DNA of 6,870 bases, taken from NCBI GenBank assembly GCA_049656905.1, contig JBASMO010000104.1, forward strand, positions 1-6,870, in the 5' to 3' direction. This stretch comes from DTU018 sp003444615 (GTDB lineage Bacteria; Bacillota; Syntrophomonadia; Syntrophomonadales; Syntrophomonadaceae). Below, piece by piece: positions 1 to 6,155 of the stretch. Both the position numbers and the translations under genes were made by a program. A model generated the notes under the pieces. That model did not search any database, had not been told where the DNA came from, and was given only the letters and a program-made list of their open reading frames with translations. How positions within the stretch are numbered: position 1 is the stretch's first letter; each line of letters starts with the position of its first letter.

Positions 1-2576
1 AAGCCATCCACATCGCACATTATTAATCCAACTGGGTTGGAACTCGATTCATGCCGTTTTAATTCCTCTTCAAAATACCGGCGGTTGTACAACCCGGTTA
101 GGGGATCATGATGACTTAAATAAGTTAACTTCTCCTGAGCAGCTTTTTGTTCAGTAATATCACGTCCTACGGACTGGTAATAAATGCTATTCTCAAAAGC
201 ATCAAAAATGGCCCGGTGAGTCCACTGCTGCCAACGAATATCCCCATTAGATAAAACCACCCGGTATTCCAATGTACAGGAAGGGTTTTCCAGTGACAAG
301 CTACTCAGTTGCTGCATGACCTGAGTTCGGTCTTCTGGATGAATAGTTAACTTGAAGTCCTTATCCAGAACCTGCTCCTTCTTTTTATTAAAGTAGCGGC
401 AGTAGGCCCCATTCACAAAAGTAATTCTGCCGTCGGGACGGCTGCGGCAGATAAGTTCGGTTTGATCCTCTACAATAGCCCGGTACTGAGCCTCGCTGAT
501 CTCCAATGCCCGCTGGGCTAATCTGCGCTCGGTAATATCTTCGGCCAATACCATGCCACCAACAATTTTATTGCCATCGCCATAAAGGGATGATACATTC
601 AACCTGATAATACGTTCCGAACCATTCTTATGTATAACAGGTAATTCATAGCTATCTTTGGATCCCTTCTCAAGCCGGGAACGTATTCCCTGGTAGACCT
701 TATCTCTTTCATCAGATCTGACAAAGTCAGCCACATGACAGCCTATAATCTCCTCCGGCCGGTAGCCGATCACGTCAACGGACCGCTTGTTAACAAAAGT
801 AATGCAGCCCTCTCGATCGTAGGTAAAAAACATTTCATGCAGGTTGTCAATTAAAGTGTTCAAATACTCTACCTGTTGGCGCAGGTTTTTCTCACTAGCC
901 TGCAAAGCTAGTTCAGCTTTTTTACGGTCGGTAACGTCCCGTACAATACCACGGAAGCCAACTACTTCATTATTTTCTTTGATAGGAATGACTGTACTTT
1001 CTACAACTAGCTGGCTGCCATCCCTATGCCTCACGTACCACTCAAAATCCCGCACCCTTTTACCAGTTTTATAAACATGATTGAAGGTATTACTAACCCG
1101 GTTAGCATTAGCCTCATCCATAATAGCCCGGTAATTCTTGCCCAACAATTCTTCAGTACTATAGGCAATCCTTTCACCCAGGAAACGGTTTACAAACTGG
1201 AAATTTCCTTCCAGGTCCACCTCAAAGTACCCATCATCAATGCGCTCGATCATGTTGCGGTACTTTTGTTCACTCTCAAACAACGCTTTTTCTATTTTTT
1301 TGCGCTCGGTTATATTGCGCATGGTTTCTATGGCACCTACCAAATTGCCACTACGCTCCCGCAAAGGCGCACTTTTGCAGGACAGATAGGAGCCATTCAC
1401 ACCCAGTTGAGGGCAGTATATTTCCGCAAATAACGTGTCATTTTCTATTTTATTGACGACGATGTTGTTATTTTCGATTAATTGTGGATCCAGCGCCATA
1501 TTGATCAGCATAGGGACCCGGCGGCCAAAGAAAGGAATAGCATATTCGTAATTACCTCGCCCCAAAATGTCCCGGGCTTTGATACCCGTTAACTCTTCCA
1601 TAGCGTAGTTCCATAACTCCACTTGACCTTGTTGGTTTATTACAAAGGTGGGCTCTGGTAAGAAATCGATAAAAGTTTGCAGTCTTTGATGAGCCTCAGC
1701 CAGAGCGTTTTTGTTTTTTTCCGACTCCTCCAGTTGAGCACGCAGTTCTTCTTCCGTAGCCAGCTGTTGTTGGTTTGTTGCCACTAGTTCTTCACGAATC
1801 CTAAGCAGGTTTGCATTACTGAACTGCAGTTCCTTTTCCATCTGGCGCCTTTCCGTGACATCTTCTGCTAAAGCCATTTCCCCAATGATTTCACCATTTT
1901 TTATAATAGGCGAGGCTTTCAACTGGAAAACCCGTTCACTGCCATCACGATGCAAAACCTTGACCAGATAGGTATCCTCTTTACCCTCAGGTATGCGCCG
2001 TTTCAATTCCTTGATAAAATATTCCCGGTATCTCTCAGGGACAAATTCCCACAAATACCGGCCTAGACACTCATGAGGGTGGTAACCTAAAATATCAAAG
2101 GATTTGCGATTGGTGAAGGTAATCCTCCCATTTACATCGTAAGTATAGAAAAGCTCGTTAATACTGTCTAAAAGCAGACGATAATCGTCATTCTGTTCGG
2201 AATTAAGGAGAGACTCCTTATTGTGACCGTCATTTACTATGAATAATATAGGTCTTAGGTCTCCTGTTATGGATAAGGCAACAGCTACCACATCCACTGG
2301 TATAATCTTGCCCGACCGGTGCATAAATTGTGTACTATACAGGCAGGAGAAACCAGGTATCATTTGCTCCAAGCGCGAGCAATCCTCGTCCTGGTGCTGG
2401 TGATGAGTAAGGCTTGTTACCCAATTAAGATGGAGGGCATCAGGTAATTCATAGCCCAATAAGCTGGTAAAGCTGGTGTTGCAGGCTAGAATTGTACCGT
2501 CTTTAGTACCCGCAAAGACCGGTTGTGAAATACTTTCTATTTGATATTGCAGCTGACTAAAGCCGCCATGTTTCAT
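1..2576 (-). CDS. Multi-PAS sensor protein with GGDEF domain (C-terminus outside window)
   Basis: The minus-strand frame is open from ATG 2576 to the left edge, giving 858 codons with no stop. I see six PAS domains at about residues 10-116, 130-243, 300-424, 439-551, 571-684 and 690-809. Five of them end in the usual D/N-x-T-E/D linker (DVTERR 239, NITERK 421, DVTDRK 547, DITERR 680, DITEQK 806). A Gln/Glu-rich, probably coiled-coil stretch at about 245-298 separates PAS2 and PAS3. Residues 822-839 (HHDPLTGLYNRRYFEEEL) open a GGDEF domain, and D855 in CDVDG is the expected metal-binding Asp. The window ends before the GGDEF signature, so diguanylate cyclase activity cannot be confirmed, and an EAL or HD-GYP domain could follow. 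There is no signal peptide, membrane segment or His-kinase motif, so a cytoplasmic sensor controlling cyclic-di-GMP is inferred. The start at 2576 is chosen because GGAGG lies 7 bases upstream; the ATG at 2582 is too close to it. Confidence 0.93.
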   Translation of the reverse strand, partial: MKHGGFSQLQYQIESISQPVFAGTKDGTILACNTSFTSLLGYELPDALHLNWVTSLTHHQHQDEDCSRLEQMIPGFSCLYSTQFMHRSGKIIPVDVVAVALSITGDLRPILFIVNDGHNKESLLNSEQNDDYRLLLDSINELFYTYDVNGRITFTNRKSFDILGYHPHECLGRYLWEFVPERYREYFIKELKRRIPEGKEDTYLVKVLHRDGSERVFQLKASPIIKNGEIIGEMALAEDVTERRQMEKELQFSNANLLRIREELVATNQQQLATEEELRAQLEESEKNKNALAEAHQRLQTFIDFLPEPTFVINQQGQVELWNYAMEELTGIKARDILGRGNYEYAIPFFGRRVPMLINMALDPQLIENNNIVVNKIENDTLFAEIYCPQLGVNGSYLSCKSAPLRERSGNLVGAIETMRNITERKKIEKALFESEQKYRNMIERIDDGYFEVDLEGNFQFVNRFLGERIAYSTEELLGKNYRAIMDEANANRVSNTFNHVYKTGKRVRDFEWYVRHRDGSQLVVESTVIPIKENNEVVGFRGIVRDVTDRKKAELALQASEKNLRQQVEYLNTLIDNLHEMFFTYDREGCITFVNKRSVDVIGYRPEEIIGCHVADFVRSDERDKVYQGIRSRLEKGSKDSYELPVIHKNGSERIIRLNVSSLYGDGNKIVGGMVLAEDITERRLAQRALEISEAQYRAIVEDQTELICRSRPDGRITFVNGAYCRYFNKKKEQVLDKDFKLTIHPEDRTQVMQQLSSLSLENPSCTLEYRVVLSNGDIRWQQWTHRAIFDAFENSIYYQSVGRDITEQKAAQEKLTYLSHHDPLTGLYNRRYFEEELKRHESSSNPVGLIMCDVDG

Positions 2577-2583
2577 TCTCATT

Positions 2584-2588
2584 CCTCC
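2584..2588 (-). promoter_or_regulatory. Ribosome binding site of the PAS/GGDEF gene
   Basis: GGAGG on the minus strand. Two in-frame ATGs follow it, at 2582 (1 base away) and 2576 (7 bases away). Only the second has workable spacing, which decides the start. Confidence 0.8.
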
Positions 2589-2615
2589 GTTATAAAATTC
2601 CAACCAGTTCGACCC

Positions 2616-2621
2616 ATTATA
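2616..2621 (-). promoter_or_regulatory. Possible -10 element of the PAS/GGDEF gene
   Basis: A perfect TATAAT on the minus strand lies 40 bases before the ATG at 2576. A second TATAAT occurs a few bases upstream within a very A+T-rich tract. No good TTGACA-like -35 box sits 16-18 bases upstream (the hexamer at 17 bases is GAATAT), so the promoter would be weak or activator-dependent, and the match could reflect base composition. Confidence 0.35.
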
Positions 2622-2698
2622 CTTAATTATAATATAAAATATTCTTTTGTAGCCTTATTCTTCCACAGTCCCAAAAAAACCTTCCTGATTAATCGAAA

Positions 2699-2735
2699 TA
2701 TAGGATTTTGTTCCCAGGGCCTATTGTGTATAGGA
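2699..2735. repeat. Direct repeat TATAGGA x2 with an inverted CCTAT between
   Basis: TATAGGA occurs at 2699-2705 and again at 2729-2735, exactly 30 bases apart or roughly three helical turns. CCTAT at 2720-2724 forms an inverted repeat with the ATAGG of the second copy (2730-2734), with a 5-base gap. It could be a regulator site between the two divergent genes, but repeats this short may arise by chance. Confidence 0.3.
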
Positions 2736-2762
2736 ATGTCTTTGTTATCGCAGCCGGTATAA

Positions 2763-2783
2763 CCTGTCACTGATTTTCACAGG
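2763..2783. repeat. Short inverted repeat CCTGT / ACAGG
   Basis: CCTGT at 2763-2767 is mirrored by ACAGG at 2779-2783, with one further symmetric A/T pair inside. The centre lies about 61 bases upstream of the -35 box of the Smr promoter. This is a possible operator; no family is recognised and there is no T-run to make it a terminator. Confidence 0.25.
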
Positions 2784-2833
2784 AGACTAATCGGCTAATG
2801 GAACTACAAGGCTATTTGCTTTATGGTTTTAGT

Positions 2834-2862
2834 TTGGCGATGCCTATTTCCTCGTGTAAAAT
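2834..2862 (+). promoter_or_regulatory. Sigma-A-type promoter of the Smr gene
   Basis: TTGGCG (2834-2839), a 17-base spacer and TAAAAT (2857-2862) fit the vegetative consensus well. Transcription would begin near 2869, giving a leader of about 24 bases before the ATG at 2893. That would leave an upstream TTG start at 2875 almost no leader and no room for a ribosome binding site. Confidence 0.6.
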
Positions 2863-2892
2863 AATAAGAGTGTATTGAAGGCAGGGTTGAGC

Positions 2893-3315
2893 ATGAAAAT
2901 AGAAACAGTGGACCTTCATAATCTGAGTCTAAGTGATGCGCTGGCAAAAGCCGAAAAAAACTTGATTTGGTCTATTGAGCATCAAGTCCAAGTAATCGAT
3001 TTTATACACGGCAAAGGGCTACACAGTGACCGGAGATTTTCGGTTATTAAACAAGAACTGCGCCGCTATCTGAAGGATAATGCCCAGCTGAAAGATGCCG
3101 GATACCGTGTGGTGCCTGGAGAATCAGATCTCCCCATCGCATTGAGTTTTGATGAGGGTCATACTTTAGTGGTGGCCCGGGGGCTGGAAAAAGAGTACCT
3201 GGGAGGACGTCGCCAGCAAGAGAAAAACCGGTTGCTGTTTTCTAAAGAAGGACGGCAGGCTAGAAAAAGCGCCAAATCCATACAGGCCTCTAAACGTAAG
3301 CGCAGGCCGCGATAA
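2893..3315 (+). CDS. Small Smr-domain protein with basic C-terminal tail
   Basis: This 140-residue protein is probably a stand-alone Smr domain, the fold found at the C-terminus of MutS2 and known in that family for nuclease or nucleic-acid binding activity. Evidence is the opening VDLHNLSLSDAL (residues 6-17, matching the DLH motif of Smr), the loop HGKG at 39-42, the helix VIKQELRRYL at 51-60, and a last strand near HTLVVARG at 90-97. A Lys/Arg-rich tail follows: 15 of the last 35 residues (106-140) are basic and only two acidic, which suggests RNA or DNA contact. ATG 2893 is preferred because AGGCAGGG lies 6 bases upstream; the frame also allows TTG 2875, which would add six residues. No terminator separates it from the hydrolase gene 69 bases downstream. 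The substrate is unknown. Confidence 0.85.
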   Translation: MKIETVDLHNLSLSDALAKAEKNLIWSIEHQVQVIDFIHGKGLHSDRRFSVIKQELRRYLKDNAQLKDAGYRVVPGESDLPIALSFDEGHTLVVARGLEKEYLGGRRQQEKNRLLFSKEGRQARKSAKSIQASKRKRRPR

Positions 3316-3342
3316 AACGGTATTTTTTATGAGGTAGTTTTA

Positions 3343-3351
3343 TGTTACACT
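3343..3351 (+). promoter_or_regulatory. Possible extended -10 promoter of the hydrolase gene
   Basis: TG (3343-3344), one base, then TACACT (3346-3351) resembles an extended -10 element. There is no good -35 box. It would start a transcript near 3358, ahead of the ribosome binding site at 3371-3377. Readthrough from the Smr gene is an equally good explanation for expression. Confidence 0.35.
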
Positions 3352-3384
3352 GTCTCTTAACTGACTTGCCAAGGAGGATGCTTT

Positions 3385-4302
3385 GTGTTTATCCATGTTA
3401 CTGATCAAGTGTATATGGTTGCACCTACTGATCAGGGCACTTTCCCAAGTTCTATTTCCTTTTATATTGACGATGAAATACCTACCCTAATTGATACTCC
3501 TTTGACGGTTTGGGCCCAGGCATTCAAGGCTAGTTTAGGTGATCGTCCCGTAAAATTAATATTGAATACCCACTACCACCGGGACCATACGGGATGCAAC
3601 TACCTGTTTCCCACAGCAGATGTCTATGCCCATCCAGCTGATATCCCGGCTATGGTCTCCCGTGAGGCATTCATACAATATTATGGTTTCGATAAGTACG
3701 CCGATAAAAGCGTATTTGAGGGGATAATGTCCTGGATACAATGGAGCCCTTGTTCAGTAACCCATGAACTGGAGGATGGCCAAATTATTAAGCTGGGCAA
3801 CGTGGAGCTAACCGTAATCCATACTCCCGGTCATACCCCCGGCCACTGTGTATTTTACTGGGAAAAACAAGGTCTGCTCTTTTCCGGTGATATTGATCTT
3901 ACTAATTTCGGTCCCTGGTATGGAAACATCAACAGTGATATTACCCAGCTAATTAGCTCTATGGAGAAATTGATAAAATTGAATCCTCAGGTGATATGCT
4001 CAGGACATAAAGGGGTAGTTGAACACAATGTGCGTGAGCAATTGGAGAAATACCTGGCACGCCTGTTAGAAAAAGAAGAGAGTATACTAAAGGCCTTAAG
4101 AAAGCCTCTAACTCTCGATGAATTAGTACAACGCAAACTGGTCTACGGACGCTGGGGAAAACCAGAAGATCAGTTCTATTTTTTCGAAAAACTCAGTGTA
4201 ATGGTCCACCTGCGCCGCCTTATTGAACTCCAGCAAGTAGAGGAGTACCAGGGCAAATACCGGGCTACAGGTGCTGCTGCTTCTAAATGTGCTCAATTAT
4301 AA
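3385..4302 (+). CDS. Metallo-beta-lactamase-fold hydrolase
   Basis: This 305-residue protein carries a full set of metal ligands of the metallo-beta-lactamase superfamily: HYHRDH at 63-68 (H63, H65, D67, H68), H150 in HTPGHTPGH (146-154), D169 in SGDID (167-171) and H208 in SGHKG (206-210). A two-metal hydrolase is therefore expected. The C-terminal third (about 215-293) is helical and contains LTLDELVQRKLVYG and a later MVHLRRLIEL, resembling the winged-helix tail of LACTB2-like members. No signal peptide is seen, so it should be cytoplasmic. The substrate cannot be told; thioesters, phosphodiesters and lactones all occur in this superfamily. The GTG start is supported by AAGGAGG (3371-3377) 7 bases upstream; the ATG at 3378 is out of frame and overlaps it closely. 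It is possibly co-transcribed with the Smr gene and is followed by a strong terminator. Confidence 0.92.
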   Translation: MFIHVTDQVYMVAPTDQGTFPSSISFYIDDEIPTLIDTPLTVWAQAFKASLGDRPVKLILNTHYHRDHTGCNYLFPTADVYAHPADIPAMVSREAFIQYYGFDKYADKSVFEGIMSWIQWSPCSVTHELEDGQIIKLGNVELTVIHTPGHTPGHCVFYWEKQGLLFSGDIDLTNFGPWYGNINSDITQLISSMEKLIKLNPQVICSGHKGVVEHNVREQLEKYLARLLEKEESILKALRKPLTLDELVQRKLVYGRWGKPEDQFYFFEKLSVMVHLRRLIELQQVEEYQGKYRATGAAASKCAQL

Positions 4303-4330
4303 CTGCTTTCTATTTCAAGATATATACATC

Positions 4331-4357
4331 AACCGGAGCTAGGCTTCCGGTTTTTTT
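4331..4357 (+). terminator. Rho-independent terminator of the hydrolase gene
   Basis: AACCGGAGC (4331-4339), a TAG loop and GCTTCCGGTT (4342-4351) form a stem with one bulged T, followed directly by a run of seven T (4351-4357). It lies 28 bases after the hydrolase stop codon, and its T-run overlaps the stop codon of the convergent PAP2 gene. Read from the minus strand the hairpin has no T-run, so it mainly serves the plus strand. Confidence 0.85.
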
Positions 4358-4931
4358 ATGACGAGCGCTTTGCCAGAACTGTGGACAAATAATGATACAG
4401 TTTAGCGAAAAGAAAAACCAACAGAACTCCTAATAAAAATCCCGCCAGAACATCACTGGTAAAGTGAACATTCAGGTACACCCGGCTTATACCAATCAGT
4501 ATAATCAGCAAAATCAGTAAACCGGAACACACCCGCCCGCATCTTCCCGGTATATTTATCCACAGGAGGTAAGCCAAAAAGCCATAAAATGCTGTAGACA
4601 CCATAGCATGACCTGACGGGAAGCTGAAACCAGCAGCATAAGTCAAATGCTCTCCCAATGGGCGAGGTCGAGCGAATAATTCTTTTAACCCGTTCATAAC
4701 TGCCCAACTGGTAAATAAGCACAGATTGAGAACCAATCCCTGCAAACCTCTTCTCATTCTAATAAACACCAGCATTGATGCTATACTGCCCATAATAAAT
4801 GCCGTAGGCGAGCCTAATTGGGTAATCCAAAGGAAAAACTGGTCCGCTACAGGATGGGAAATACCAGTCAACCAAAGTCTGACTATACGGTCCATAGTTA
4901 ATTCGTTAATAAAGGGATGCCAATTGTTCAA
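4356..4931 (-). CDS. PAP2-family membrane phosphatase
   Basis: This 191-residue hydrophobic protein has the three-part PAP2 active site: K83-x6-R90-P91 (KELFARPRP), PSGH at 105-108, and S149-R150-x5-H156-x3-D160 (SRVYLNVHFTSD). H108 is the expected general acid and H156 the nucleophile. About five to six membrane helices are visible, roughly at 27-40, 43-57, 65-82, 108-126, 135-152 and 158-177, so it is an integral membrane enzyme. The family removes phosphate from lipid phosphates such as undecaprenyl pyrophosphate or phosphatidic acid derivatives; the actual substrate is not readable here. The TTG start is chosen because GGAGGGG (4940-4946) lies 8 bases upstream; the next ATG (residue 13) has no ribosome binding site. 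It lies downstream of the methyltransferase gene on the same strand, but a hairpin between them suggests separate transcripts. Confidence 0.92.
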   Translation of the reverse strand: MNNWHPFINELTMDRIVRLWLTGISHPVADQFFLWITQLGSPTAFIMGSIASMLVFIRMRRGLQGLVLNLCLFTSWAVMNGLKELFARPRPLGEHLTYAAGFSFPSGHAMVSTAFYGFLAYLLWINIPGRCGRVCSGLLILLIILIGISRVYLNVHFTSDVLAGFLLGVLLVFLFAKLYHYLSTVLAKRSS

Positions 4932-5020
4932 GTTCTGGTCCCCTCCGCTAACCCGAACATCAGTCTATTGTAATTGTATCTCCCCGGCCATGTGTTTAGA
5001 CCTGGACCCAATCAATAATA

Positions 5021-5052
5021 GAAGCCAGCGCCGGGATGCTGGCTTCTTTTTT
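5021..5052. terminator. Perfect hairpin terminator, probably bidirectional
   Basis: GAAGCCAGC (5021-5029) and GCTGGCTTC (5038-5046) form a perfect 9-base-pair stem with an 8-base loop. On the plus strand it is followed by six T (5047-5052). On the minus strand, where the methyltransferase gene ends 22 bases earlier, it is followed only by TATTATTGATT, a poorer T-run. It likely ends the methyltransferase transcript and insulates the PAP2 gene, while also stopping transcription in the plus direction. Confidence 0.8.
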
Positions 5053-5073
5053 ATATGCTTACTCCAAATATGA

Positions 5074-5970
5074 CTAGTAGAAGTGAATACGAAATGGTAA
5101 TTGGCATCGTATATCCTCTTTCATACTCTGCACATCATTTTTATACTCAGCAGGGTTAAGACACAGAACGGTACTAAAAGCCCAGCATAAACCCAGATAA
5201 GGCATTATTTTTGTCATATAAGGCTCTCCAGCAGGATAGCGTAGATGCACAAGGGGGTGAAGATCTATGCTGGCCAGGTCCTTACAAAGCTGGTGGTCAT
5301 TAATACCCGTATAGGTTTGATATTCAGCTAAGTCAAATTCCTCCCCAGTGGCAGGCGTCTTTTTAATCTTTCGCTGGAAGTATTGTTTAATCAGGTGGCG
5401 TTTAACGTCCCGATTGGTAGCCAAAAACTGAAAAAAGCGGTAGCGCCTGCTCTTGATCAAGGTGGTTGGATCAGCAATAGTAACGATCATTCCCTTAGGG
5501 TTCATGCGATCTGCTGATACCTTTAATAGGTTTACAGGATCCTTAAAATGATGCAAAGCTGAGGAATAAACGAACAGATCATACTCAACATCCTGCTCTA
5601 AAAATGAAAAGGCATCCGCCTCCACAATGTTTAAATCCTCCAAACCCAACTTGGCAGCCCTCTGGCGAGCAACATTCAACATTTTATCTGACAGATCCAC
5701 CAGGGAAACTTCACTATCCGGCTGAATAGACTTAATCACGAAGGCAGCCTTACCGGCACCGCCGCACATATCCACTGCTCTCACCGGACGGCCTAACTTT
5801 TCTCGCAGAGCTTTTAAGACTGCTGCCAGTATAATCTGGTATTCTATGTAGGTATAACGCGGTTCCTCAAAATCCTCGTAAAATTTTACAATGTCATCCC
5901 GCTGGTATTTTTCTATATTAGCCTGTAAAATTTCGTCCTCCGAGTATTCGTGCCATTTTTTGCTGCTCAT
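5074..5970 (-). CDS. Class I SAM-dependent methyltransferase
   Basis: This 298-residue protein has a Rossmann-type SAM-binding core. Motif I is at about 66-74 (VDMCGGAGK), the acidic residue after strand 2 is D92 in VDLSDKML (91-98), a motif with D119 (EADA) follows, and YDLFVYSSALHHF (about 130-142) corresponds to motif IV and the following helix. Motif I departs from the usual D-x-G-x-G-x-G because the first Gly is Cys69. About 55 residues precede the core, and a longer C-terminal part (after about 200) with several aromatic residues probably holds the substrate site. The methyl acceptor is unknown; small-molecule methyltransferases of the UbiE/Methyltransf_11 type are the nearest general class. 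ATG 5970 is chosen because GGGGG (5977-5981) lies 6 bases upstream; a GTG at 6000 in the same frame would add ten residues but lacks such a site. Confidence 0.88.
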   Translation of the reverse strand: MSSKKWHEYSEDEILQANIEKYQRDDIVKFYEDFEEPRYTYIEYQIILAAVLKALREKLGRPVRAVDMCGGAGKAAFVIKSIQPDSEVSLVDLSDKMLNVARQRAAKLGLEDLNIVEADAFSFLEQDVEYDLFVYSSALHHFKDPVNLLKVSADRMNPKGMIVTIADPTTLIKSRRYRFFQFLATNRDVKRHLIKQYFQRKIKKTPATGEEFDLAEYQTYTGINDHQLCKDLASIDLHPLVHLRYPAGEPYMTKIMPYLGLCWAFSTVLCLNPAEYKNDVQSMKEDIRCQLPFRIHFY

Positions 5971-6030
5971 TAAATTCCCCCTGCCATATTTGTCTGCCAC
6001 TGTTTTCGGTATCAGCGTGCTTAATTCCTT

Positions 6031-6059
6031 TTTTTATTGCAGCAAACTACTATTCTCAA
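6031..6059 (-). promoter_or_regulatory. Sigma-A-type promoter of the methyltransferase gene
   Basis: Read on the minus strand, TTGAGA (6059-6054), a 17-base spacer and TAAAAA (6036-6031) make a fair vegetative promoter. Transcription would begin near 6024, leaving about 54 bases of leader before the ATG at 5970. Confidence 0.5.
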
Positions 6060-6092
6060 TAATATCACCTGAATGGTCCCCCAGCTATTTTG

Positions 6093-6132
6093 AGTTGAGA
6101 ATTGATTTTCAACTACTTACACAAAATATAAA
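6093..6132 (+). promoter_or_regulatory. Possible promoter and operator region of the Hsp20 gene
   Basis: AGTTGA (6093-6098) and TCAACT (6109-6114) form an inverted repeat with a 10-base gap. It overlaps candidate promoter boxes: TTGAGA (6095-6100), 17 bases, then the weak TACACA (6118-6123); or TTGATT (6102-6107), 19 bases, then TATAAA (6127-6132). The CIRCE operator of HrcA (TTAGCACTC-N9-GAGTGCTAA) is absent, so any heat control would act through another regulator. Confidence 0.35.
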
Positions 6133-6155
6133 AAAGCAAAGGAGGTGGTTTGTTT

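Larger units (their letters stand above)
2577..2892. other. Divergent intergenic region (316 bases)
   Basis: This stretch separates the divergent PAS/GGDEF and Smr genes. It holds the leader and possible promoter of the former on the left, a good sigma-A-type promoter for the latter on the right (2834-2862), and short direct and inverted repeats between them (2699-2735 and 2763-2783). I found no convincing gene: the open frame crossing its left half (2541-2762, plus) has no ribosome binding site and runs antisense through the start of the sensor gene. I do not recognise a riboswitch or small RNA. Confidence 0.7.

Noticed and set aside
1026..1433. Plus-strand 135-codon frame, and others at 844-1074 and 2541-2762
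   Set aside because: They lie antisense to, or across the start of, the PAS/GGDEF gene, which shows clear domains in its own frame; they have no convincing ribosome binding site or recognisable protein.
2589..2874. Cyclic-di-GMP riboswitch or other structured leader in the divergent region
   Set aside because: The conserved core segments of the GEMM class were not seen, and the likely Smr leader is only about 24 bases long.
2875..2892. TTG start for the Smr gene at 2875
   Set aside because: It would lie about 6 bases after the predicted transcription start with no ribosome binding site, while ATG 2893 has a purine-rich site at the right distance.
3556..3741. Minus-strand 61-codon frame
   Set aside because: It is antisense to the metal-binding core of the hydrolase and has no recognisable features.
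4453..5073. Frames at 4453-4722 (minus) and 4726-5073 (plus)
   Set aside because: Both overlap the PAP2 gene, whose three active-site motifs are intact. The second also runs through the terminator hairpin at 5021-5052.
6001..6155. CIRCE operator upstream of hsp20
   Set aside because: Neither TTAGCACTC nor GAGTGCTAA, nor a close variant, is present.
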